The notes under the pieces were generated by a model that saw nothing but the letters and a program-made list of their open reading frames with translations, ran no database searches and was not told the DNA's origin. This document shows, piece after piece, positions 19,749 to 28,214 of a stretch of DNA of 64,000 nt. Position 1 is the first letter of the stretch, and the number at the start of each line of letters is the position of its first letter. The stretch is taken from contig NZ_OZ035533.1 of assembly GCF_964033635.1 (NCBI RefSeq), positions 1,178,001 through 1,242,000 on the forward strand, in the 5' to 3' direction. A program made the translations under genes and the position numbers. The stretch is from Chitinophaga sp. MM2321. GTDB taxonomy: Bacteria; Bacteroidota; Bacteroidia; Chitinophagales; Chitinophagaceae.

Positions 19749-20855
19749 ATGCTCACTGCCTTCACAAACGGAACTATTTTCACCGGCGCACAGGTTGTTA
19801 CCGGTAAAACATTATTGATTGCACAGGGCCGGGTGCATTCGCTGGTAGATCCCGCGGATGTACCCGCTGATGTGGAAACAAAAGATTGTACTGACCTGCT
19901 TATTGCACCCGGATTGATAGACCTGCAAATCTATGGCGGCGGTGGTTACCTGTTTTCCAACAAGCCATCAGCAGCTGCCCTGGCCGCTATGACAACGGCG
20001 TTGATAAAAAGTGGTACCACCGGTTTCCTGTTGACATTAGCCACCAACTCCATGGAGATATTTATGGAAGCCATACAGGTAGCACGGGAAAACCCGCACC
20101 CGGCATTGTTGGGACTGCACCTGGAAGGGCCTTATATCAACCCGGAGAAAAAGGGCGCGCATATTCCCGCGTATATCAAACGCCCGAAGCGGGAAGAGGT
20201 GGAAGCCTTGCTGGCCGCGGCCAATGGCGTGGTAAAGATGATGACGGTGGCGCCTGAAATGTGTGATCCGGTTATTATCCGGTTGTTACAGGAGCGGGGC
20301 GTGGTGGTATCTGCGGGGCATAGCAACGCAACTTTTGAGCAGGCAGCAGCAGGCTTCATGAATGGCATCCGTACCGTGACGCATTTATTCAATGCTATGT
20401 CGCCGGTACATCACCGCGATACAGGCTTGCCGGGCGCTACTTTCAGGGCTGCCTCCGTATATGCCAGTATTATTGCAGACGGCATTCATGTGGATGATAA
20501 CACCCTTATGATCAGTAAAAAGTTGCTGGGAGAAAGATTGTTCCTTATCACAGATGCTGTAGAAACAAATACATCAGGCGCTTATATACATGTGGCGCAG
20601 AAAGATCGTTTTACTTTACCGGATGGTACCTTGTCGGGATCGCGGTTAACGCTCCTGCGGGCAGTGCAGCGTTGTGTGGAACACGCCAATATCCCGCTGG
20701 ATGAGGCGTTACGCATGGCCACTGCTTATCCGGCTAACCTTATGGGGATGAAAGACCGGGGAAAGATTGAGCCGGGATGCCGTGGCGACCTTGTCATCTT
20801 TAACCGCAATTTTGAAATCAATGGGGTTTATATGGATGGTGTGCATATGAGCTGA
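19749..20855 (+). CDS. nagA: N-acetylglucosamine-6-phosphate deacetylase
   Basis: 368 residues, cytoplasmic, amidohydrolase fold. It converts GlcNAc-6-P to GlcN-6-P and acetate. Key motifs: LIAPGLIDLQIYGGGGY, HLEGPYINPEKKGAH, VVSAGHSNATFEQA (metal His), THLFNAMSP, IIADGIHV and LITDAVET (catalytic Asp). Length is normal for NagA. It starts 10 bp after the SusD stop and 19 bp before the GH9-deacetylase gene, so the outer-membrane uptake and the cytoplasmic step are co-transcribed. It is the strongest evidence that this locus uses N-acetylated amino sugar. Confidence 0.93.
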   Translation: MLTAFTNGTIFTGAQVVTGKTLLIAQGRVHSLVDPADVPADVETKDCTDLLIAPGLIDLQIYGGGGYLFSNKPSAAALAAMTTALIKSGTTGFLLTLATNSMEIFMEAIQVARENPHPALLGLHLEGPYINPEKKGAHIPAYIKRPKREEVEALLAAANGVVKMMTVAPEMCDPVIIRLLQERGVVVSAGHSNATFEQAAAGFMNGIRTVTHLFNAMSPVHHRDTGLPGATFRAASVYASIIADGIHVDDNTLMISKKLLGERLFLITDAVETNTSGAYIHVAQKDRFTLPDGTLSGSRLTLLRAVQRCVEHANIPLDEALRMATAYPANLMGMKDRGKIEPGCRGDLVIFNRNFEINGVYMDGVHMS

Positions 20856-20873
20856 CCGGATGTTATAAATTTT

Positions 20874-23381
20874 ATGAAGATGAAATACCTGTTAAGATAT
20901 ATTTTCAGCGCGTTGCTGCTCACGGGGATATGTTCTTTTGAAAGCCTTGCTACGCCTGCTTCCTGGATCAGGATCAACCAGCTGGGATACTTGCCCGGCG
21001 GTATAAAGGTAGCTGTATGGGGAAGCAAGGACGCCGCTGTTCCTGCCACTTTTCAACTGGTGGATTCCGCTACAGCGAAAGTGGTGTTTACCGGTCGTAC
21101 CGGTAAATCATTCGGAAAGTATGGTCCATTTAATCAGACGGCGCGGCTTGATTTTACGGCATTCAAACGCCCTGGTGTATATTATTTGCAGACGGGTGAA
21201 TGGAAATCGCCTGTTTTTCGTATAGCCGACGACGTATATGCCGGTACAGCTGATTTTGCCCTGCGGTATATGCGGCAGCAACGCAGCTTCTTTAACCCGT
21301 TTCTGAAAGATTCCTGTCATACCCATGACGGCTATACGATGTATGGCCCTATGCCCGACAGTACACACATAGACGTAGCAGGTGGCTGGCATGATGCCAG
21401 CGACTACCTGCAATATTCCACCACTTCCGCCAATGCCACCTACCACCTGCTGGCCGCTTACCGCGATTTTCCACGTGTATTTGCAGATCACTATGCTGCA
21501 AACGGACTGGAAGGCAGCAACCATGTAGCAGATGTATTGGATGAAGCCCGCTGGGGACTGGACTGGTTGCTGAAAATGCATCCGCGTGAAAACTGGATGT
21601 TTAACCAGATAGCGGATGATCGTGACCATCACGGAATGCGCCTTCCAAAAGAAGATGATTTTTATGGTAAAGGTTTTGAGCGACCGGTATATTTCTGTAC
21701 CGGGCAACCGCAGGGATTAGGGAAATACAAGAACAAAGCTACCGGGGTAGCATCTACTGCCGGTAAATTTTCCAGTGCTTTTGCATTGGGATATACATTG
21801 CTGAAAGAGAATGATCCGGCTTATGCACATACCTTGCAGGAAAGGGCGTTGTCGGCGTATGCGATGGGCGTAAAGCAGCCGGGTGTTTGCCAGACGGCCT
21901 CTGTGCTTTCTCCCTATATTTATGCAGAAGATAACTGGGTAGATGATATGGAGCTGGCGGCAGCATCGTTATATCGTACTACCCGTACCGATAAATACCG
22001 GCAGCAGGCGTTGGATTATGCCGCGCAGGAAAAAGTAACACCCTGGCTCGGTAGGGATACCGCTAATCATTACCAATGGTATCCATTCATCAATCTTGGA
22101 CACTATGAACTGGCCAAAGAACTAAACAAGACGCAGCGGCAAACGGTTACCGGTTATTACAAAACCGGTATCGACCGGGTTTGGGAGAAAGCAAAGACCA
22201 ATGCATTTTACCGCTACATTCCTTTTATCTGGTGCAGTAATAATCTCACTACTTCTTTTGCTATTCAGTGCTACTGGTACCGGCAACTGACCGGCAGCAA
22301 TGCCTACGCAGAACTGGAACAGGCCAATTTCGACTGGCTGTTTGGCTGCAATCCCTGGGGTACCAGTATGGTATATGGATTGCCCGCTCATGGCGACACT
22401 CCGGAAGATCCGCATTCGGCTTTCACCCACCTGGGACACTACCCGATTGATGGGGGACTGGTAGACGGTCCTGTATATACGAACATCTACAATAATCTTC
22501 TTGGTATCCGTTTATCTAAGCCCGATGTTTATGCAGACTTTCAAAGCGACCTGGCTGTATATCACGATGATTTTGGTGACTACAGTACCAATGAACCAAC
22601 GATGGATGGTACGGCTTCACTGGTATACCTGCTGGCAGCAAAAGATAATGAAGGACGTAAACATACCTCCGGGAAATCACGTACTTATGTGGAAGGCGCT
22701 GTGATCCGTGGTGATACCAGCCGCAAGGAGCTGACGCTGGTTTTTACCGGTGATGAATTTGGTGATGGCGGTGCTGTCATTCGCCAGGTATTGCGGCAGC
22801 AAAAAGTACCCGCCGCATTTTTTCTCACCGGAAAATTTTATGCCAATCCCCGGTTTCAACCGCTGCTCAAACAACTGAAAGCAGACGGGCATTACCTGGG
22901 GCCGCATTCCGATCAGCATCCCTTGTATTGCGACTGGAAAAACCGCGACAGCACGCTGATAACACAGGATCAGTTCCGCAGCGATCTTGCCGCCAACTAT
23001 CGCAAGATGGCAGCACTTGGTATCAAAAAAACGGCGGCCCCTTATTTTTTACCACCTTATGAATGGCATAACAACACCATTGCAAAATGGACGAAGGAAG
23101 AAGGGTTGCAACTCGTGAACTTCACGCCGGGGACCCGTTCCAATGCGGATTATACCACACCATCTATGAACAAAAGTTATCGTTCTTCTGAAGAAATATA
23201 TCAATCGATTATGCAGTATGATACCAGTCATCCAAACGGATTGAATGGCTTTATGTTACTGTTGCATATCGGCACTGATCCCGAACGTACCGATAAATTT
23301 TACAATCGCCTGGATGAACTGATCACCGCATTGAAAGGTAAAGGATATCATTTCGTACGCATTAACCAGTTACTGCAATAG
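20874..23381 (+). CDS. GH9 glycosidase fused to a polysaccharide deacetylase (CE4/NodB) domain
   Basis: 835 residues with a signal peptide. Residues ~28-108 form the Ig-like CelD_N domain (IRINQLGYLPGGIKVAVW). The GH9 (alpha/alpha)6 barrel follows: DVAGGWHDASDY (Asp167, Asp174, Asp177), GCNPWGTSMVYG and YSTNEPTMDGTAS with the acid Glu574. From ~615 a NodB deacetylase domain begins: FTGDE (Asp627, Glu628 in place of the usual TFDD), HSDQH (His678, His682 metal ligands), a PPY-type motif 3 and LLLHIG. GH9 includes cellulases and exo-beta-glucosaminidases; with nagA next door a glucosaminide substrate is more likely. The fusion suggests N-deacetylation coupled to hydrolysis. Confidence 0.88.
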   Translation: MKMKYLLRYIFSALLLTGICSFESLATPASWIRINQLGYLPGGIKVAVWGSKDAAVPATFQLVDSATAKVVFTGRTGKSFGKYGPFNQTARLDFTAFKRPGVYYLQTGEWKSPVFRIADDVYAGTADFALRYMRQQRSFFNPFLKDSCHTHDGYTMYGPMPDSTHIDVAGGWHDASDYLQYSTTSANATYHLLAAYRDFPRVFADHYAANGLEGSNHVADVLDEARWGLDWLLKMHPRENWMFNQIADDRDHHGMRLPKEDDFYGKGFERPVYFCTGQPQGLGKYKNKATGVASTAGKFSSAFALGYTLLKENDPAYAHTLQERALSAYAMGVKQPGVCQTASVLSPYIYAEDNWVDDMELAAASLYRTTRTDKYRQQALDYAAQEKVTPWLGRDTANHYQWYPFINLGHYELAKELNKTQRQTVTGYYKTGIDRVWEKAKTNAFYRYIPFIWCSNNLTTSFAIQCYWYRQLTGSNAYAELEQANFDWLFGCNPWGTSMVYGLPAHGDTPEDPHSAFTHLGHYPIDGGLVDGPVYTNIYNNLLGIRLSKPDVYADFQSDLAVYHDDFGDYSTNEPTMDGTASLVYLLAAKDNEGRKHTSGKSRTYVEGAVIRGDTSRKELTLVFTGDEFGDGGAVIRQVLRQQKVPAAFFLTGKFYANPRFQPLLKQLKADGHYLGPHSDQHPLYCDWKNRDSTLITQDQFRSDLAANYRKMAALGIKKTAAPYFLPPYEWHNNTIAKWTKEEGLQLVNFTPGTRSNADYTTPSMNKSYRSSEEIYQSIMQYDTSHPNGLNGFMLLLHIGTDPERTDKFYNRLDELITALKGKGYHFVRINQLLQ

Positions 23382-23401
23382 CAGTACTTTTAAGCTGTAA
23401 T

Positions 23402-24172
23402 ATGAAAATATTTTTCTTCGGATGTATACTGTTGCTGCCTTTGAGCGCAGCAGCACAGGATAATGAAATTCCGGCGGCTTACCTGCGGGATAGTCTGCCG
23501 GTACTGGTACAACAAACAACCGACCTGCTTGCCCATAGTTATATGGCACAGACCTTACTAGCCGAAACCGATTCACTGCCGGGATGGGAAGGCTATCCCG
23601 TACGCCTATACGAATATAAAACCGGTAATGATCTTTATACACACGCACCTAAAACGGCCAAAGTATACCTGCTGAATCCTGCGCCGGAAAAACTCGCTAT
23701 GTGGATCGTGACCACCTGCTGGGCCGTGAAGAACAGTGTAGATTACCAATACACACACCAGCTTTTTGATGCAGTAAGACGGGCCTCCGGTGCACAGTTC
23801 CCGGTAATGGGACTGGTATATGAAGATCAGTATACTGTTAGTTTTCAGGAACCGTATGTGTTTAAAGATGGCGTAACGGTATATATCCGTGACAGCATTT
23901 ACCAGGCGAAGAACAGCACGGCAACACCCGAACAGGTTGAATACTACCTGCACCTGACGAACGATGATATCAAACCGCAGACAGGGCAGTACGCCAGAAT
24001 TGTGAGCACCAGCCGCGAAGATTATATAGCCAATGGTGGCAAAGAACCTGTGGGAAATAAGGATAACAAGAAAGTCAGGTGGCTGGAAGTTGTGAGAGAA
24101 CTATATAAAAAGGCCTGGCATGCTGACAAAAATGAATTGATGATTGCCTGGGCGCGGCAGCATTTGCAATAA
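23402..24172 (+). CDS. Secreted protein of unknown function
   Basis: 256 residues with a clear signal peptide (MKIFFFGCILLLPLSAAAQ). I do not recognise a family. The mature part has no transmembrane helix; it is rich in aromatic and charged residues (WIVTTCWAVKN, YEDQYTVSFQEPYVFKDGV, EYYLHLTNDD). It starts 20 bp after the GH9-deacetylase gene and ends the plus-strand operon, so it probably works in the periplasm on the same substrate or assists the enzyme. Confidence 0.75.
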   Translation: MKIFFFGCILLLPLSAAAQDNEIPAAYLRDSLPVLVQQTTDLLAHSYMAQTLLAETDSLPGWEGYPVRLYEYKTGNDLYTHAPKTAKVYLLNPAPEKLAMWIVTTCWAVKNSVDYQYTHQLFDAVRRASGAQFPVMGLVYEDQYTVSFQEPYVFKDGVTVYIRDSIYQAKNSTATPEQVEYYLHLTNDDIKPQTGQYARIVSTSREDYIANGGKEPVGNKDNKKVRWLEVVRELYKKAWHADKNELMIAWARQHLQ

Positions 24173-24204
24173 GCGCCTGCTGCCGCGGGCAACAAAATAA
24201 TAAA

Positions 24205-24966
24205 CTATACGCCTGCAATCCTTTCTTTATAAGCGGTCAAGGCAGCTTCCAGCCGTTGTTTGGCCGTATCATCGCCCGGTACATTATGCGAAGGGTGGAT
24301 GTGCAGTTTAACGCCTTTGTCGGCCAGTATTTCTGCCACTGTGGTAACGGTCATCCATACACAGGTAATGAATGCCATAGTAGAAACGGGACCTATTTTA
24401 TCCTGGTGATGTTGCAGCGTTACCGATGCATCCCCGATAGGAGCGCAGGTATCTACCACAATATCCGCTACATCAAAAATAGTTTTGCCACTGGAATGAC
24501 GGGTTTGTTTGCCCTGCGCTTCAGCAGCAGATCCGAATGCAATCACTTTCATTCCGTGCTTGCGTGCTTCAATAGCTACATCTATATTCACGTTGTTGAT
24601 ACCGGAATGAGAGAAGAGCCACATGGTATCCCGTTTGTCGAAATTATATCCCTTCATGATCTCTACGCCGTATCCTTCCACCCGTTCCAGGAATACAAAC
24701 TGATGTACACCCATTTCCCCGGTGATACGGGTAAAGAAAGTAAGCGGCAACTCTATCATGGGATGAAAGCCCACAAAGCCACCGATGCGGGGATACATTT
24801 CTTCAATGGGCAGCGTGGCATGCCCGCAACCAAAAGTGTGTACCCACCGGCCGCATTCAATGGACGCCGCCATTACTTCGGCTGCTTTACGGATGTTATC
24901 CATCTGTGTTTCCTCGATGCGGGTCATTACATTCCTGGCATTATCCAGCCATTGTTTTGCTAACAT
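24205..24966 (-). CDS. SIS-domain sugar isomerase-like protein (UPF0309 type)
   Basis: 253 residues, cytoplasmic. SIS (sugar isomerase) fold: VHTFGCGHATLPIEEMYPR near the N-terminus, then MWLFSHSGINNVNIDVAIEA with the Ser-rich phosphosugar loop, and KVIAFGSA. Proteins of this type are annotated as sugar isomerase domain-containing; the reaction is not established. It follows the MFS and ROK kinase genes (20-bp gap). No NagB gene is in the window, so a GlcN-6-P related role is a reasonable guess only. Confidence 0.8.
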   Translation of the reverse strand: MLAKQWLDNARNVMTRIEETQMDNIRKAAEVMAASIECGRWVHTFGCGHATLPIEEMYPRIGGFVGFHPMIELPLTFFTRITGEMGVHQFVFLERVEGYGVEIMKGYNFDKRDTMWLFSHSGINNVNIDVAIEARKHGMKVIAFGSAAEAQGKQTRHSSGKTIFDVADIVVDTCAPIGDASVTLQHHQDKIGPVSTMAFITCVWMTVTTVAEILADKGVKLHIHPSHNVPGDDTAKQRLEAALTAYKERIAGV

Positions 24967-24986
24967 ATGCTATTCGTTTTAGGAGG

Positions 24987-26129
24987 TTATTTCTTTTTTA
25001 GTATAAGCAGACTTAATAGAAACATAATGGTCACCTCGCCCAATGCTACATTGGTGAGCTGCTGAATGCCGTAGTGTTGTATGATTACGCCCATGCTGTA
25101 ATTTACCAGTGTATTGCCCAGTAAGGCAATCACCAATACAAAGCTGAAGGCAGTCGCAGAGAGATCTGTATACCGGTGTCCTACAATACCCAGCATCACC
25201 GGGAAACCTCCGGCCAGACCCGCACCCAGGAGTATTAGCCCGGCTGCAGCCAATACAAATGAATGCGCCATTGCCAGTAACACACTACCACAAAAGAGCA
25301 TGATAAAGGAGGCAAACAATATTTTTTTTATGGAGACAGTGCGGAAGATACTGCCTGTCAGCAACCGCATCACCGTCATGCCGGCTACATATAAGGAGAG
25401 CGCATACAGGGCTTCGCCGGGTGCCACCGATAACCGTTTCATGAGATAGGTGGTCGTCCAGTTATTGATGATCGCTTCAAAGCTACTCTGGCAAAAAAGA
25501 AAAAATGCGATGAGTAGCAACACCTTGTCGTTAATAAGTTGCAGGCTGCGCACAATTGGAAATCCCTGCGCCTGTTTAGGTGGCGGGAAACGGATCAGCG
25601 CAAACAACAGGGCTGCTGCCAGTGCCAGACCACCCACACCAGCTACAATACTTTGAACAGGAAAACGGTTTTCCAGCACCCCTAATACAACGGGCATACC
25701 CAACGCACCAATACCGAAAAAGACACCCAGTAAACTCAGGTCAGCACCTTTGTCCTTACTGCTTATATCTGCCACTACTGCATTGGTAGCGCCGTTGATA
25801 GCGCCACTACCCAATCCGAAAAGATAAATACATACTTTTAAAAGCAGCAACGTTGGTGCGTAAGCGATACCTTCAAAACCAATGAACATCAGGATACCGG
25901 AAAGTACCAGCATCAGCTTGTAGCCGTACAGATCGCAGCAGGGACCGAATACGAGCGATCCGGTTAAAATACCCAGCGGGAGTATGGAGAACATGGCACC
26001 GGCAGCCATATCATTCAGCTGAAACTTTTCTTTGAGTTCAGGCACTACAGCACCCAGCGTGATGAGCCCTATACCAAACAGCAGCATGCCCACACAAGCC
26101 CCGGCGAAAACCATTTTATGTTTATTCAT
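24987..26129 (-). CDS. MFS transporter, probably sugar permease
   Basis: 380 residues from ATG 26129 (MNKHKMVFAGACVGMLLFG); the longer open frame adds 41 non-membrane residues and would overlap the kinase gene, so the internal start is preferred. About 12 hydrophobic helices, with MFS features such as FGPCCDLYGYKLMLVLSGI after helix 2 and the central loop around residues 180-200. It resembles the FucP/NagP-like sugar permeases. It lies 8 bp after the ROK kinase gene, consistent with uptake of the sugar that the kinase phosphorylates. Confidence 0.85.
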   Translation of the reverse strand: MNKHKMVFAGACVGMLLFGIGLITLGAVVPELKEKFQLNDMAAGAMFSILPLGILTGSLVFGPCCDLYGYKLMLVLSGILMFIGFEGIAYAPTLLLLKVCIYLFGLGSGAINGATNAVVADISSKDKGADLSLLGVFFGIGALGMPVVLGVLENRFPVQSIVAGVGGLALAAALLFALIRFPPPKQAQGFPIVRSLQLINDKVLLLIAFFLFCQSSFEAIINNWTTTYLMKRLSVAPGEALYALSLYVAGMTVMRLLTGSIFRTVSIKKILFASFIMLFCGSVLLAMAHSFVLAAAGLILLGAGLAGGFPVMLGIVGHRYTDLSATAFSFVLVIALLGNTLVNYSMGVIIQHYGIQQLTNVALGEVTIMFLLSLLILKKK

Positions 26130-26137
26130 AGTATCCG

Positions 26138-27094
26138 TTAAGAAGGTCTGCTTTCTTGTAATGCCAGGAATCCTGCGCCATAAATGCCTGCACTGCCATT
26201 GAGTGCGGTCGCTTCCACACTTACCAGTTGCATACTGATGGGCTGCGCCCACTTCAATGCTTCTGCTTTAATAGCCGGAATCAATGCAGTAGCCGGACCA
26301 AATACGCCGCCGCCGAAAATTATTTTTTGAGGATTGAAAAGACTGACAAGATTGGCGACTGCCATACCCCAGTACGTTATGCACGACTGAATCACGGTAG
26401 TAGCCAGTACATCTTTTTTATCATACGCCGCAAATACGTCACGGGCACTGATCTGTTCAACTGGCTGTTGCCGCAACACGCCATTGTAGGAAGGCTCCGC
26501 TGCCAGCAACGCCTTCACTACTTTTGCTATCCCTTCACCGGAGGCATGGTATTCAAAACAACCACAATCAACATATTGGCTGCGGAAAGGCTGTTGCAGT
26601 GCCATCCAGCCAATAGCACCTGCAATATCATGCGCACCGCGCAATACCTTTCCATTCACTAATATACCAGCACCTATACCGGTGCCGACAGCCAGGAAAA
26701 TAACATCCTTACATCCATGCGCATTTCCCTGCCATTGCTCTCCCAATACATAACAGGCACGATCGCTTTCAATAATAACAGGAATGTTTCCGCTTACCTG
26801 TTTCACTTCCTTTAATAAAGGGTACGCATCCCAGCCAGGAATGTTCGGAGCCCATACGGTACCTTCTTTCTGATGATTGATACCGGGAACAGAGATCCCG
26901 ATTGCCTGTACCGGCATATCCGTGGCTTGCTGCGCCGCTATCGCCTGCTGCGCCATTCCTGTAATCAACGCCCCTACAGCATTTCCTTGCCGGTTATCCA
27001 GTTCAACCACCTCGTTTGATAACAGTATCCCTGTTGGGGAGAAGACAGCCACGGCCAGTTTGGTGCCTCCCAGATCCATTGCTAATACAGCCAT
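26138..27094 (-). CDS. ROK-family sugar kinase (candidate GlcNAc kinase)
   Basis: 318 residues. N-terminal phosphate-binding loop MAVLAMDLGGTKLAVAVF, then GISVPGIN, FLAVGTGIGAGILVNGKVLRG, and NLVSLFNPQKIIFGGGVF near the C-terminus. The ROK zinc/substrate motif is shortened: CGCFEYHASGEG replaces the usual CxCGxxGCxE, leaving two cysteines. Likely phosphorylates GlcNAc or another hexose for the nagA pathway; the sugar cannot be read from sequence. First gene of the minus-strand ROK-MFS-SIS operon. Confidence 0.87.
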   Translation of the reverse strand: MAVLAMDLGGTKLAVAVFSPTGILLSNEVVELDNRQGNAVGALITGMAQQAIAAQQATDMPVQAIGISVPGINHQKEGTVWAPNIPGWDAYPLLKEVKQVSGNIPVIIESDRACYVLGEQWQGNAHGCKDVIFLAVGTGIGAGILVNGKVLRGAHDIAGAIGWMALQQPFRSQYVDCGCFEYHASGEGIAKVVKALLAAEPSYNGVLRQQPVEQISARDVFAAYDKKDVLATTVIQSCITYWGMAVANLVSLFNPQKIIFGGGVFGPATALIPAIKAEALKWAQPISMQLVSVEATALNGSAGIYGAGFLALQESRPS

Positions 27095-27149
27095 ATGTTG
27101 GTAGTTCGTTTGTTATATCTATACAATTGTGATGGGGTGGTATAACTAG

Positions 27150-27186
27150 TGGGGAGGTGTTTTTAAAATTGTTTGTTGGGGAGGTG
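27150..27186. repeat. Direct repeat in the gap between the ROK kinase and cas6
   Basis: TGGGGAGGTG occurs at 27150-27159 and again at 27177-27186 (27-bp spacing), with a related GATGGGGTGG at 27131-27140. They lie upstream of the ROK-MFS-SIS operon and may be regulator sites. Confidence 0.35.
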
Positions 27187-27256
27187 GATTATATGCACAT
27201 GTTGATTTACTTTAATAAGTATAAACACTTTTAATACACCGTATTTCTACGTGTTT

Positions 27257-27264
27257 TATATTTG
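27257..27264 (+). promoter_or_regulatory. Candidate -7 box of the cas6 promoter
   Basis: TATATTTG fits TAnnTTTG and lies 72 bp upstream of the cas6 ATG. No clear TTG is seen 20 bp upstream, so the promoter is tentative. Because cas6 runs into the array, this is the nearest visible promoter that could produce pre-crRNA. Confidence 0.4.
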
Positions 27265-27335
27265 TTTCTCGATAAATTGGAAATTATTCTTACTTTTTGG
27301 ATCGTTACCTATACCGTCATGAAGCAGTAATCCCT

Positions 27336-27956
27336 ATGAGGTTTAAAATCGTAATTACCACGTCCCAACCAGGAAATTTGATTCCTATAAATTATCAGTA
27401 CCCACTTTCAGCGGTTATTTATAAGATTTTGGATCGTGCGGATGAGCAATATGCTGCTTTCCTCCATGACAGAGGATATTCGCAGCCGGATTCATTAAAG
27501 TCCTTTAAGTTGTTTTCCTGTTCTGATATAAAATCGCCATTTAAAATAAATGGGGATCGCTTATGTTTATTGTCTTGTGAGGCAGAATTGATCATTTCAT
27601 TCTATTTACCCCAGGCAGCAGAAAATTTTATAAAGGGGTTGTTTCTTCATCAGGAAATAGAGATTGCTGATCGTCGAAGTAGGACCGTATTCTTCGTTTC
27701 GCGGGTAGAGGTGTTGTCACCTGTTTTTATTCCCGAAACAAAGGATAATGATGGTATGCAGAAGTTGGTATTACAACCTCTGTCTCCGGTTGTTTGTGGG
27801 TTTAAAAATGAAAGAGGTAATTATGATTTTCATAGAGGAATTGAAATCAGGACTGTAAGGATTCGATTGGCGGCGTCTCTGAGTTTTAATCGTACCATAG
27901 AGGAATTGAAATGCGGTGGTAACCGACACGAAAAACCGGTGTCTACTGGGTTTTAA
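27336..27956 (+). pseudogene. cas6: Truncated cas6 joined to the CRISPR array
   Basis: From ATG 27336 (MRFKIVITTSQPG) the first 165 codons match the N-terminal part of Cas6, the endoribonuclease that cuts pre-crRNA in type I-B/III systems: IPINYQYPLSAVIYKILD, the FKLFSCSDI region, and LQPLSPVVCGFKNERGNYDF, which corresponds to the segment just before the second RAMP half. At 27831 the frame enters the last 17 bases of a CRISPR repeat and continues through array sequence to a stop at 27956, giving a 206-residue hybrid. Intact Cas6 is usually about 220-270 residues with a C-terminal glycine-rich loop; that part is missing. The product is very probably inactive. Confidence 0.85.
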
Positions 27957-28178
27957 TCGTACCATAGAGGAATTGAAATGGGTAATCCCTACGGCGTCGG
28001 TGATAGCGGTGCCGAGTTTTAATCGTACCATAGAGGAATTGAAATCGTTTTCCGGGACTATGTTCGTAGCTGCAACCCAGGGTTTTAATCGTACCATAGA
28101 GGAATTGAAATGGCCATCTTTTGCAAGCGATTCGATTGCCCTATCAACGTTTTAATCGTACCATAGAGGAATTGAAAT

Positions 28179-28214
28179 TGACCAATGGCACTACTGTACG
28201 TGGAAAGTGGAATG
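28179..28214 (+). repeat. Spacer that recurs at 28645-28681
   Basis: The 36-nt spacer starting TGACCAATGGCACTACTGTA is found again at 28645-28681 with one extra base at its 3' end (37 nt). Six different spacers lie between the copies. Confidence 0.95.

Noticed and set aside
24173..24204. GC-rich CTGCCGCGGGC stretch between converging genes as a bidirectional terminator
   Set aside because: Too short a stem and no T tract on either strand.
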